Notes: a model not told the origin generated them from the letters alone. A DNA stretch of 64,000 nucleotides from Alicyclobacillus_A sp963788285 (GCA_963788285.1 CAWBGB010000019.1:62001-126000); one strand, 5' to 3'. Shown: positions 17,384 through 25,095, counted from the first letter of the stretch. Numbers and translations are program-made.

Positions 17384-17749
17384 TCAACAGTCTTCTTTGT
17401 CCGACACTTTGCGCAGGACAGCCTTTGCCAACCGTTGGGTCACCGCCTGTAAAAGCTCGTTCACCGCGGATTGAGCTTTCTGGAATTCAGCGACTTCCGG
17501 TATTTTCTCTAGATCTGCCAAGAGGGATTCGGAGTCCTTCAGCAAATGAATGTAGTGTTTGGGCGGAACTTTCCGTGCCTGGTATTCAGCCACTTGTTCC
17601 TGAAGTGACTTTAGCTTTGCAATCATCCGCTGGGCGGTCGGGTGCGCTTTCATGCGCTGTTCTGCTTCTTGGTACGCCACGATTTCTGGGGCCTGAATAA
17701 TGAGGTCCGCCAATTCCTCCGTCTCAGCCCAGAGCTCGTTGTGATTCAT
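17384..17749 (-). CDS. ricA: RicA/YmcA-like YlbF-family regulator
   Basis: 121 aa, predominantly helical. The YlbF/YmcA family features are seen in ADLIIQAPEIVAYQEAEQRM near residue 13 and the C-terminal IPEVAEFQKAQSAVNELLQ. The latter is closest to YmcA (RicA), part of the Ric (Y) complex acting on RNase Y and on biofilm, competence and sporulation in Bacillus. The start is the second of two ATGs, 8 nt after GAGGAGG. A C-terminal Cys (KEDC) is present. YlbF (RicF) is an alternative assignment. Confidence 0.65.
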   Translation of the reverse strand: MNHNELWAETEELADLIIQAPEIVAYQEAEQRMKAHPTAQRMIAKLKSLQEQVAEYQARKVPPKHYIHLLKDSESLLADLEKIPEVAEFQKAQSAVNELLQAVTQRLAKAVLRKVSDKEDC

Positions 17750-17801
17750 CATGACTGCCTCCTCTGGTACGACCAAAGCGCCAACGGGTGCTAGCCTGCT
17801 C

Positions 17802-18005
17802 TCAGTGTCCATGATGGTGTAGTTCATTGTACTTTTTGAACGGTTCGGTCGGCTGATTCTCCAGTTTGTCTGCAATGACACCGATAGCAATCGCTACAAT
17901 CGCGAGAACCACCAGAAGCGGGTACGATTGTATGACGAGCCCTAGCAATATCAAGGCAAACACTGCACTGAACAGGATATAGCGGAGTTTACGCGTTTTA
18001 TGCAT
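17802..18005 (-). CDS. Small two-helix membrane protein
   Basis: 67 aa. A basic N terminus (HKTRKLRY) is followed by two adjoining hydrophobic stretches (about residues 9-45) and a polar His-rich end. AAGGGAG lies 9 nt before the ATG at 18005. It is probably cotranscribed with the ricA-like gene 50 bp downstream. No family recognised. Confidence 0.6.
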   Translation of the reverse strand: MHKTRKLRYILFSAVFALILLGLVIQSYPLLVVLAIVAIAIGVIADKLENQPTEPFKKYNELHHHGH

Positions 18006-18175
18006 GATTGGCGACTCCCTTCTGGCACTCAAGTGTGATGGGTCGAACGTCTATACTCGCTATTATACGTGATGATGAACAATGCTCAAACAACTTTCGC
18101 GAAGTCGGCCTTGACCCGGAGGCGAATGATTCTTAATCTAAGAACAAAGCCTTGAGCCGAAAGGAGGCACAGCAT

Positions 18176-18310
18176 GTGTTTACCAACGGACTGATTGGCA
18201 TGGCAGTAGCGGCTATCGGACTTTTTTGGATACTTATCACCTGTGCTTCTGAGACCAAGGAGAATTTTGACAAAGCGTTGGCGAAAGAGATCGACGACGC
18301 AAATGCGTAA
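18176..18310 (+). CDS. 44-aa single-pass membrane peptide
   Basis: GTG start 8 nt after AAAGGAGG. The product opens with FTNGLIGMAVAAIGLFWILI, one transmembrane helix, and ends in a charged tail (KENFDKALAKEIDDANA). A terminator begins 9 bp after the stop. The excellent ribosome site, the clear helix/tail design and the terminator support a real gene. The class C group II intron lies just after that terminator. Function unknown. Confidence 0.6.
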   Translation: MFTNGLIGMAVAAIGLFWILITCASETKENFDKALAKEIDDANA

Positions 18311-18319
18311 GTCTGGTAC

Positions 18320-18350
18320 AAAACAGCAGGGCCATTTCCCCTGCTGTTTT
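18320..18350 (+). terminator. Terminator hairpin, target-type site of the group II intron
   Basis: AAAACAGCAGGG and CCCTGCTGTTTT around a 6-7 nt loop. It ends the 44-aa gene and lies immediately before the intron 5' end, which is the known insertion preference of class C introns. Confidence 0.85.
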
Positions 18351-18961
18351 GCTGTATGCGCCCGGCATGGGCGCTGTCTACGGTGAAAGTCCGGAATGGT
18401 GAAGGTAGCAGTAGCCATTAGCTTAAGCCAAAGGTGCCCATCGTGAGATGGGATCTGAAGGAAGGCGGCGGCAAACCTCCGGCCCAAGGTTCACGAACTC
18501 CAATTGAGGCTAGCGACAGCTGGGTAAGTCTGCACACCAAGACAAAGCCCTTGCTACCGAAGGCTGTCGAGAGTAGATGGAGTGGGTATATGGAGGGAAA
18601 GACGACGCTCTTACCCGGGGAGGCCTGCCCGGAACGCCAGCAAAGCTGGTAACCGCCATCGAAAGGTGGCGCTGAACGGACAGGAGTCAGCAGAGGTCAT
18701 AGTACCTGCAAAGGGACGCCAGAGCAGGGAAGGACTGAACATGATTGTGAGGGTTGTTCATGGCAAGTTCGAGAGAGAAGCATAGACAGCCGAATATCCC
18801 GAAAGGGAGCTATCCTCGGGAGGAAGTGGTGAATCTACGGGGGACCGAGGAAGCGCCGAGTTTCTCTCCGGTACGACCCAACGAACCAACCCGCGAAGCG
18901 AATTGTGCGAACCTGATGGAACAGGTAGTAGAGCGGGAACCTGCTCTCGGCCCTGCGCCGT

Positions 18962-20170
18962 GTGGAGAAGAACAAGGGTGCGGCAGGCGTCGATGGAATG
19001 GAGATAAAATCCCTTCGACCCTTCCTGATGGACAACTGGACGCGCATCCGTGACGAACTCCTTCGTGGAACCTACCAACCGATGCCCGTACGTCGAGTCG
19101 AAATCCCGAAACCAGACGGTGGCAAACGGATGTTGGGGATACCAGCGGTGCTTGACCGCCTGATTCAACAGGCCCTTCTGCAAGTGCTCACACCCATCTT
19201 CGACCCAGAATTCTCACCGTACAGCTACGGGTTCCGACCAGGATATAGTGCTCACCAGGCAGTGAAACAGGCACAAAGCTACATCGCCCAAGGATATCGC
19301 TGGGTTGTAGACCTCGACCTTGCTCAATTCTTTGACCGAGTAAACCACGACATGCTGATGGCAAGAGTGGCCCGAAAAGTTAAGGACAAACGAGTGTTAC
19401 GGCTCATTAGGCGATATCTAGAAGCCGGTGTCATGTGCAACGGAGTCTGCGTAACAACAGACGAGGGTGTTCCGCAAGGCGGACCGCTGAGTCCGCTACT
19501 GGCGAACATTATGCTGGATGACCTGGACAAGGAACTTATGCGCCGAGGGCACCGATTCGCCCGTTATGCAGATGACTGTAATGTCTACGTCCGCAGTCGT
19601 CGAGCAGGAGAACGGGTCATGGAGAGTGTGCGAAGATTTGTAGAAGGACGATTAAAGCTCAGGGTAAATGTGGAAAAGAGTGCGGTAGACCGACCCTGGA
19701 AGCGCAAATTTCTGGGTTTCTCATTCACGTGGCACCAACGGCCGAAAATCCGAGTAGCCCCCAAGTCCCTCAAGCGCTTCAAGGACAAAGTCCGTGAACT
19801 AACGAAACGAAGCAGGGGACAATCGATGGCCCAAAGGCTAGAACGGCTCAACGCCTACTTACGTGGGTGGGCCGGCTACTACCGCCACGCCGAAACCAGG
19901 AGTGTCTTCGCCGAACTTGACGAGTGGATACGTCGACGACTACGGATGTGCCTTCTGAAACAATGGAAGAAACCTAAAACAAAGAAACGCAATCTTGTAG
20001 CACTCGGCATCTCAAACGAATGGGCAGCACTCATAAGCGCTTCCCGAAAAGGGTATTGGCGCCTCGCAAATACGCCACAAGTGAACAAAGCCCTTGGAAT
20101 TGCCTATTGGCGCAACCAAGGATTTGTAAGCTTAGTCGAACGGTACGACTCACTTCGTTACACAACATGA
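18962..20170 (+). CDS. ltrA: Group II intron reverse transcriptase, N terminus frameshifted
   Basis: Intron-encoded reverse transcriptase/maturase, 402 aa as readable from GTG 18962. RT blocks seen: EIPKPDGGKRMLGIPAVLDR, DLAQFFDRVNH, GVPQGGPLSPLLANI and the catalytic FARYADD; then the thumb/maturase region (LNAYLRGWAGYYR). No endonuclease domain, as in class C. The conserved start MEQVVERE is in another frame at 18916-18936, and the continuation NLLSALRRVEKNK resumes at 18938 in this frame, so about 2 nt are missing (or 1 extra) near 18937. An in-frame TAG at 18929-18931 blocks upstream extension in the RT frame. The stop codon abuts domain V. Activity of the truncated form is uncertain. Confidence 0.88.
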   Translation: MEKNKGAAGVDGMEIKSLRPFLMDNWTRIRDELLRGTYQPMPVRRVEIPKPDGGKRMLGIPAVLDRLIQQALLQVLTPIFDPEFSPYSYGFRPGYSAHQAVKQAQSYIAQGYRWVVDLDLAQFFDRVNHDMLMARVARKVKDKRVLRLIRRYLEAGVMCNGVCVTTDEGVPQGGPLSPLLANIMLDDLDKELMRRGHRFARYADDCNVYVRSRRAGERVMESVRRFVEGRLKLRVNVEKSAVDRPWKRKFLGFSFTWHQRPKIRVAPKSLKRFKDKVRELTKRSRGQSMAQRLERLNAYLRGWAGYYRHAETRSVFAELDEWIRRRLRMCLLKQWKKPKTKKRNLVALGISNEWAALISASRKGYWRLANTPQVNKALGIAYWRNQGFVSLVERYDSLRYTT

Positions 20171-20202
20171 ACCGCCGTATACCGGACGGTACGTACGGTG
20201 GT
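20171..20202 (+). ncRNA. Group II intron domain V
   Basis: ACCGCCGTA and TACGGTGGT form the lower stem and ACCG..CGGT the upper part, with the CGC catalytic triad typical of class C. It begins directly after the reverse transcriptase stop codon. Confidence 0.85.
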
Positions 20203-20265
20203 GTGGGAAGATGGGGGTTAGTCACCCCCTCTTACCCGATTCTTGACATGCGGGAGGGCGGACGA

Positions 20266-20736
20266 ATGCAGGGCGACAACTTGAAGTTGATGTTTCCCAA
20301 GGCAAAGCACTACGCGTTTGTTTTTGAAAACGCCCATCTGCTGCTTGTCAGTTGGGATAGAGATGATGCCAAACATCTGTTTGTGATCAACGAACATCAA
20401 GCGGACGCTTTGATGTTGGATTATCCTGGTCAGACCTTTACCCAACGCGTGATGGACATCATCGAAAATATTTTCTTTGTTCAGCTTGAAGAAAACAACG
20501 AGGAGCCCCGCAAGTACGTGTTGGGTAGTTATTTTGTCGCGGGCAATACGGCCTATGGAGCCTATTACCCAGAGGCCGCATCTGCACAAGCGGAGGTTGT
20601 ATTGTTCCGAATCACCGGAGAACCGCCGAACCTGGTGTTGGATACACTGGGTGAGAAAGAGTACGCAAAGGCTGCGGAGGCATTTCAGGAGCAGCACAGC
20701 GACCTTTTGGAAATCACTCTGGAGACACTGCGGTAA
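20266..20736 (+). CDS. Hypothetical protein, 156 aa
   Basis: The ATG at 20266 follows GGGAGG by 8 nt. The upstream in-frame ATG at 20248 lies at the edge of the intron and is less likely. The product is soluble and mixed alpha/beta (LMFPKAKHYAFVFENAHLLL; RVMDIIENIFFVQLEENN; GSYFVAGNTAYGAYYPEAAS). No family recognised. Its 5' flank is now the group II intron 3' end, so its native promoter may be displaced or lost. Confidence 0.6.
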   Translation: MQGDNLKLMFPKAKHYAFVFENAHLLLVSWDRDDAKHLFVINEHQADALMLDYPGQTFTQRVMDIIENIFFVQLEENNEEPRKYVLGSYFVAGNTAYGAYYPEAASAQAEVVLFRITGEPPNLVLDTLGEKEYAKAAEAFQEQHSDLLEITLETLR

Positions 20737-20738
20737 AG

Positions 20739-20763
20739 AAAATGACCGCTGTCGCGGTCATTT
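20739..20763 (-). terminator. Terminator between convergent genes
   Basis: AAATGACCGC and GCGGTCATTT around a 4-nt loop. On the minus strand it is followed by TTTTCTTT, so it mainly serves the DUF3055-like gene. Confidence 0.75.
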
Positions 20764-20772
20764 GGTCGAGCG

Positions 20773-21042
20773 TTACAGGTTTGCGAGTAGAAACTCGGAA
20801 AACTCCCGGGCTTCCTTTTCATCTTGAATCTGAAACGCGTGCATCACGTACGGGAGGTTGGCCGCATCTGTATCATTCATGATAGCCGTACGTCCAGATT
20901 GGATGTCACAGACCAACTTTTTTCCGTAAAAATGAGCCGTCGTGGTGATAGCCAAATCAAACCTGGCATGGTCTCCCGCATACCCCACAAATCGCGTGGA
21001 GGTGGACTCGGTTTCGTCATAGAGAACAAATGACTGATCCAT
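20773..21042 (-). CDS. DUF3055 family protein
   Basis: 89 aa. The pattern FVLYDETESTSTRFVGYAG, RFDLAITTTAHFYGKKLVCD and a C-terminal EAREFSEFLLANL fits the small Bacilli-specific DUF3055 family, whose function is unknown. The ATG at 21042 follows AGGAGGTCCCG; the longer reading lacks a ribosome site. It lies 43 bp after the IDEAL-domain gene and probably shares its transcript. Confidence 0.7.
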   Translation of the reverse strand: MDQSFVLYDETESTSTRFVGYAGDHARFDLAITTTAHFYGKKLVCDIQSGRTAIMNDTDAANLPYVMHAFQIQDEKEAREFSEFLLANL

Positions 21043-21085
21043 CGGGACCTCCTGTCTTCCCGCGTGTTTGTGAAGTGCACGCGGA

Positions 21086-21571
21086 TTAGGAAAACGAAAT
21101 TCGTTTCGAGTGCAGGTCGTCCGCACTGGACTCGTTCATGAGTTGTTTCAATTCGTTGGAGGCAGCCATAAACAGTTCTTTGTCACGTCGTTCCAACGCT
21201 TCGTCAATGAGCCGGCGCAGTTCCTGCTTGCGGTCATGTCTCCGCTGCACTTCTTCAAGTACTTGCGTGACTTCGCTCGGCATAGGAATGTCCGGGAGAT
21301 TAATGAATAGGTAAAGTGTGTCTTGCTTTTGGAAAAAAAGCTGGAGTTGTTCCAGAATTTCAGCGGGCTGGCTCACTTTTTGCACGCCGCCACCCGTCGG
21401 AATACGGGCAATCATGCCATGCCGCCCGATAATCAGAAGGGGCACGTTTTCCAGGACAATATTCGTCATCTCGACCTGATGGTGCTTTGAAGCCAGATAG
21501 TCGAGAATGGCTTCAGCACCGGGGGGGAGAATTTTTGTTTTCAGGAGTAGCAAATCTTGTCTCGTAATCAT
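21086..21571 (-). CDS. IDEAL-domain protein
   Basis: 161 aa. The N-terminal domain (ITRQDLLLLKTKILPPGAEA..) is not recognised. The C terminus carries a clear IDEAL motif: RLIDEALERRDKELFMAASNE at about residues 125-145, a short helical module in Bacilli proteins probably used for protein contacts. The ATG at 21571 is chosen because AGGAGG lies 10 nt upstream; an ATG 9 nt earlier abuts it. The function is unknown. Confidence 0.7.
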   Translation of the reverse strand: MITRQDLLLLKTKILPPGAEAILDYLASKHHQVEMTNIVLENVPLLIIGRHGMIARIPTGGGVQKVSQPAEILEQLQLFFQKQDTLYLFINLPDIPMPSEVTQVLEEVQRRHDRKQELRRLIDEALERRDKELFMAASNELKQLMNESSADDLHSKRISFS

Positions 21572-21862
21572 CGCGCACATCCCTCCTTCGAAGATTGACG
21601 GTTGGGACCTGAGACGTCGCTACCACAGTCTATGCCTGGTGGACGACTGTGCCACGGCGTACACCTTCGAGCTGCCGCACTTTGGTGTTAGTATTGTATC
21701 AGAATTACTTATGACATAGAAGAAGGAATAGGGTGGCAAGCCCGTTGTACAGCACATGTTAGCGTCGGCGTTGTACTGTGGTGTGGCAAGAATTTAATTT
21801 GCGAAGTGCATATCTACTCGGTGAGTGTTAAGATAATAACGAATGTTCAAATAGGTGTGAGA

Positions 21863-22318
21863 ATGCTGATGGTCCTCGATGTTCAAGAGGATTTTCTTCG
21901 AAATACCTTAGATTACATAGCGCCTGTGTGTCAGGAATACGTCAACAAACACGCAACGGAGTATGATGCCATCGTGTTCACCCGGTGGGTGTACGAAGAG
22001 GTCAAAGGAAAGGATACGCTCGTCGTACGCCACCCGGGAGCTTTGGTCGTCGAAAAAACCACATACTCGGGGTACACCGAGGACACGAAGCGTTCTTGGA
22101 GGAAAAGGAAATCGAGGAACTGAACATTGCAGGTGTTGACTCGGAGGGAGCGGTGTTGGCGACCATGTTCTCTCTCATTGACGCTGGTTATCAAGTAAAA
22201 ATCTGGAATGCTTGGTGAGTCCTACCACGGCCGGAATTGGGAAGCCATGATGATTGCACGGCACGTCCTCGGTAGGGAAAATGTGGTGAACATCGGCGGT
22301 GGCCGTGTATATATCTGA
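21863..22318 (+). pseudogene. Isochorismatase-like hydrolase, frameshifted relic
   Basis: The frame opens with MVLDVQEDFLRNTL, a cysteine-hydrolase (isochorismatase superfamily) start, and runs to TYSGYTEDT near 22085. The homologous reading then moves to another frame (EAFLEEKEIEELNIAGVDSEG..) after loss of about 1 nt near 22087. It returns to the first frame near 22200-22213 (LGESYHGRNWEAMMIARHV) and ends at TGA 22316-22318. The family's catalytic Cys in the VDxxxCVLAT motif is Ala here (VDSEGAVLAT), so even a repaired protein would lack the nucleophile. Confidence 0.8.
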
Positions 22319-22406
22319 GCAGAGATCTAACCCCCGTGCAGCGCCAAACATTCCCCGCAGGATGTTGTACCAGCCCGTGCATACTAAGCACGGGGAGGCG
22401 GTGGCC

Positions 22407-22604
22407 ATGGACCAGCACTGGGTGTACTTTGCCGGTTTGTACGACTCCAAGTTTGAAGCGTATTGCGCCGTCATGTGGGTGGAGGCGGATGAGCGCATTC
22501 GCGGAAGCTCAACACCGGGCGAAGTCCAGGTGTATCAGACCCGCCGTGGCAAATTTGGCGTGCGGTTTCGTCCAGCCAAGGTGGCGTATCAGGCCCTCCG
22601 ATAA
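22407..22604 (+). CDS. Small hypothetical protein, 65 aa
   Basis: The ATG at 22407 follows GGGGAGG by about 9 nt. The product is a compact mixed domain (WVYFAGLYDSKFEAYCAVMW, then EVQVYQTRRGKFGVRFRP) and ends before a strong terminator. No family recognised. Confidence 0.6.
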   Translation: MDQHWVYFAGLYDSKFEAYCAVMWVEADERIRGSSTPGEVQVYQTRRGKFGVRFRPAKVAYQALR

Positions 22605-22607
22605 ATG

Positions 22608-22642
22608 AAAAGGGGTTCGCCGATGATGCGGCGACCCCTTTT
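22608..22642. terminator. Bidirectional terminator
   Basis: AAAAGGGGTTCGCCG and GCGGCGACCCCTTTT form a long stem with flanking A and T runs, placed between convergent genes. Confidence 0.85.
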
Positions 22643-22643
22643 G

Positions 22644-23015
22644 TCATTGATATGACGTGTTGAGGGAATCGGTTTCACTCGAGGTGTAGCTTGTTTCCAG
22701 TGTCTCGTTGGCATGTGAGCGGTCGCTGTCACTGGACTTCTCGAATTTTTTCGACTGCCCTGGGGTGGAAGGGGTGCGCTTTGCGGAAGGTTGTGTTTCT
22801 TTCTGTTCTGCCTGTGCTTCCGCAGTGGATCGAATCCCGAGCGCGTGCATGAGAGGACACCAACCTGTGATTCCTTCCGCGACTTTCATCGCCCCGTATG
22901 TGGTCAATGCAGCCTGTGCCAGTGGGTTGCGGCGAGTTTGTACAGCGCTGACGAGCGCGATGGTTCCACTGACCAAACGCAGGTACTGATCTACGGTGCC
23001 GATATTTTTTTGCAT
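22644..23015 (-). CDS. YgaP-like (DUF2892) membrane protein
   Basis: 123 aa. N-terminal QKNIGTVDQYLRLVSGTIAL matches the DUF2892/YgaP-type inner membrane module: two hydrophobic helices, with TGWCPLMHALG between and after them. The C-terminal half is low-complexity Ser/Thr/Glu/Lys. The ATG at 23015 follows AGGAGGGTTGGAT. The WCPL Cys is conserved in the family as remembered. It is divergent from clpP. Confidence 0.72.
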   Translation of the reverse strand: MQKNIGTVDQYLRLVSGTIALVSAVQTRRNPLAQAALTTYGAMKVAEGITGWCPLMHALGIRSTAEAQAEQKETQPSAKRTPSTPGQSKKFEKSSDSDRSHANETLETSYTSSETDSLNTSYQ

Positions 23016-23073
23016 ATCCAACCCTCCTCGTTTGTCGGTAGTATGTCCGTCTGCTGCATGTACCATGTTTGAC

Positions 23074-23090
23074 TTTGACTATTCTTGACT
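23074..23090 (+). promoter_or_regulatory. CtsR operator overlapping the clpP -35
   Basis: TTTGACT-ATT-CTTGACT matches the complement of the CtsR heptad repeat RGTCAAA-NAN-RGTCAAA with one mismatch. A third TTTGACT at 23068-23074 extends the tract. CtsR represses clp genes in Bacilli until heat stress. Confidence 0.8.
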
Positions 23091-23113
23091 AATTGCAGTG
23101 GTTGCGCCATACT
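23085..23113 (+). promoter_or_regulatory. SigA promoter of clpP
   Basis: TTGACT (23085-23090) and CATACT (23108-23113) with a 17-bp spacer. The -35 lies inside the second CtsR half-site. Confidence 0.65.
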
Positions 23114-23182
23114 GTGAATGGGAATGCTGGATGGTTGCAAGATGTAGAACAGTTTAAAACACCTCAAAAAGGGGAGATTTCC

Positions 23183-23764
23183 ATGAGCCTGGTACCGATT
23201 GTTGTTGAACAGACGTCGCGGGGTGAACGAAGCTACGACATCTATTCGAGACTCCTGAAAGACCGCATCATTTTTCTCGGCAGCCCGATTGATGCCGACG
23301 TGGCCAACGCCGTAGTGGCGCAGTTGCTGTTCTTGGCGGCGGAAGATCCTGAGAAGGATATCCAAATGTACATCAATAGTCCTGGTGGCTCCGTATCCGC
23401 TGGTCTCGCGATTTACGACACCATGATGCACATCAAACCAGACGTTTCTACTATTTGCGTTGGACTGGCAGCCAGCATGGGTGCCGTGTTGCTCGCAGCC
23501 GGTGCGAAGGGTAAACGGTATGCTCTGCCGAACTCGGAAGTCATGATACACCAGCCACTCGGCGGTGCCAAGGGTCAAGCGTCCGACATTCAGATTCACG
23601 CGGAACACATCTTGAAGACAAGGAACCGCTTGAACCGAATCCTGAGCGAGCGCACAGGACAGCCCTTGGAGCGCGTAGAGCAAGACACAGACCGGGATCG
23701 GTTTATGGATGCGGAAGAGGCGAAAGCGTACGGATTGATTGACGAAGTGATTGTTCGCAAGTGA
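23183..23764 (+). CDS. clpP: ATP-dependent Clp protease proteolytic subunit
   Basis: Serine peptidase of 193 aa forming the tetradecameric ClpP barrel that works with ClpC, ClpX or ClpE. The catalytic triad is intact: Ser98 (GLAASMGA), His123 (MIHQPLGG) and Asp172 (TDRDRF). The axial and handle regions (GQASDIQIHAEHIL) are normal. ATG 23183 follows AAAAAGGGGAG. A SigA promoter with a CtsR box lies about 100 bp upstream. The stop overlaps the start of the next gene. Confidence 0.97.
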   Translation: MSLVPIVVEQTSRGERSYDIYSRLLKDRIIFLGSPIDADVANAVVAQLLFLAAEDPEKDIQMYINSPGGSVSAGLAIYDTMMHIKPDVSTICVGLAASMGAVLLAAGAKGKRYALPNSEVMIHQPLGGAKGQASDIQIHAEHILKTRNRLNRILSERTGQPLERVEQDTDRDRFMDAEEAKAYGLIDEVIVRK

Positions 23765-24843
23765 CACGCATGAAAGCGAGAACTGTTGAGGATGTACTGC
23801 GAGAAGCCATGCACAAGCATGGCTGTATTTCCTTCTACGAGTTCATGAACATTGCACTGTACCACTCGCTGGGGTACTACCAGCGGCGCGTAGCCATTGG
23901 CAAAGAGGGTGCGGACTTCTACACGTCAGCCCAGAGCCAACTGTTCTCTGCAACGTTGGGGCGGTATGTTGAACGTTGCTGGAAAGACTTTGGAGAGCCC
24001 AACGCGTTGCAAGTGGTGGAGTTGGGCGCGGGCCAGGGAGAGCTCGCGCTCGGCGTCTGCCGAGCACTGGAGCGACGGTTGCCGGCCTCCATCCAGTGGT
24101 CCTACTGGATTGTCGATGTGTCACACAAGCTCAGAGCCATTCAAAAAGCATCGGCGCTTGACGCTGGATTGGGCGTGCGCATTCGATGGGGCAGCCCACA
24201 ACCAGATGTGCCGACGGTGCTCATTGCGAATGAAGTCTTGGATGCGCTTCCGGTAGAGCGACTGCGGCGCATGGACACAGGTGCACGTGATTGGGAGCGC
24301 GCACATGTGTGCGAAAGCCAGGACGGGACATTTTCTTGGATGTGGGCTGCTGCAAGCGACGAACTTGCTGCCTTGGCCGCGCGCTGGCTGCCTATCCAAC
24401 CGGGGCAAATGGCCGAAATTGCCCCCGACGTGGTGTCATTCTTTGCCCGCTGTTGCACGTATGGTGCGCCCTTAAAGGCGGTCTTTTTCGACTACGGGAT
24501 TTCCACTCAGGAATGGTTTGAGGGTGTGCGTCCGAACGGCACGTTGAGAGCTTTCTCACAACATCGAATGGTCCATCCATTGGAGAAACCTGGGGAAGTT
24601 GACCTGACGGCGGATGTCCATTGGGACTACGTCGTCCACGCTGCCAGGCGCAGCGGCTGCCGCTGTGCCACTTTGTTGCCACAAGGGAATTTTCTGCTAC
24701 GCGAAGGCATTGTAGAAGAGCTGCAGACCCGTGCAGACGCTGCGGCCCCCGGTGACTACACCCGTGTCGTCGGAGAGTTCAAGCAACTAGTGCTACCCGG
24801 AGGGATGGGAGAGCGTTTCTGCGTGCTCGAATGTGAATGGTGA
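23761..24843 (+). CDS. SAM-dependent methyltransferase, MidA/NDUFAF7 family
   Basis: 360 aa. N-terminal GCISFYEFMNIALYHSLGYY and the SAM-binding VVELGAGQGELALGVCRALE fit COG1565 (MidA), whose mitochondrial member methylates an arginine of complex I. VLIANEVLDALPVERL and the C-terminal LVLPGGMGERF are also typical. The bacterial target is unknown. The GTG at 23761 overlaps the clpP stop (GTGA); an ATG at 23770 is possible and neither has a strong ribosome site, so coupling to clpP is likely. Confidence 0.85.
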   Translation: MTRMKARTVEDVLREAMHKHGCISFYEFMNIALYHSLGYYQRRVAIGKEGADFYTSAQSQLFSATLGRYVERCWKDFGEPNALQVVELGAGQGELALGVCRALERRLPASIQWSYWIVDVSHKLRAIQKASALDAGLGVRIRWGSPQPDVPTVLIANEVLDALPVERLRRMDTGARDWERAHVCESQDGTFSWMWAAASDELAALAARWLPIQPGQMAEIAPDVVSFFARCCTYGAPLKAVFFDYGISTQEWFEGVRPNGTLRAFSQHRMVHPLEKPGEVDLTADVHWDYVVHAARRSGCRCATLLPQGNFLLREGIVEELQTRADAAAPGDYTRVVGEFKQLVLPGGMGERFCVLECEW

Positions 24844-24947
24844 AGTGGGTCGAGATAGGTGCTTCGAAAATTGGCCATTACCTATTGATTGCGGGACTGG
24901 TGTTTTTACTGTTAGGGATTCACTTCCTGTATACCAGTAAAGCCTAA
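24840..24947 (+). CDS. Possible 35-aa membrane peptide
   Basis: GTG overlaps the preceding stop (GTGA). The product is MKWVEIGASKIGHYL followed by a hydrophobic helix (LIAGLVFLLLGIHFLY) and a short tail. Translational coupling and a clean single transmembrane segment support it; there is no family match. Confidence 0.45.
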   Translation: MKWVEIGASKIGHYLLIAGLVFLLLGIHFLYTSKA

Positions 24948-24961
24948 TTCAATCCACAGTT

Positions 24962-25006
24962 TGTGACATACTAATTTCGGCAAACGCACACATTTAGTAT
25001 GGTACA
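24962..25006 (+). promoter_or_regulatory. CcpN-like operator pair upstream of gapB
   Basis: TGTGACATACT at 24962-24972 fits the CcpN motif TRTGHYATAYW at every position, from memory. The reverse strand at 24996-25006 reads TGTACCATACT, one mismatch. The two contain an 8-bp inverted repeat (CATACTAA, TTAGTATG). A -10-like TAATAT lies at about 25023. CcpN represses gapB during glycolytic growth in Bacillus. No ccpN gene is in the window. Confidence 0.6.
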
Positions 25007-25095
25007 TTCCTTTCTTTTTGTGTAATATAGATACATAAGGGAATATCGTATGGTCTATTTTCGGTGTTTTACACAAAGAGAAGGAGCGTCCCAGG

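Larger units (their letters stand above)
18354..20240 (+). mobile_element. Class C group II intron
   Basis: Self-splicing ribozyme/retroelement of about 1.89 kb. The 5' end (near 18354, plus or minus a few nt) shows GCGCCC-GGCAT-GGGCGC, and domain I tracts such as GGTGAAAGTCCGGAATGG and GAAGGAAGGCGGCGGCAAAC closely resemble the Oceanobacillus iheyensis class C intron as remembered. The reverse transcriptase lies in domain IV. Domain V is at 20171-20202, domain VI (GGGGGTTAGTCACCCCC) follows, and the 3' end is near 20240 (TTACCCGAT). Insertion after a terminator hairpin fits class C. It interrupts no coding sequence. Confidence 0.9.
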
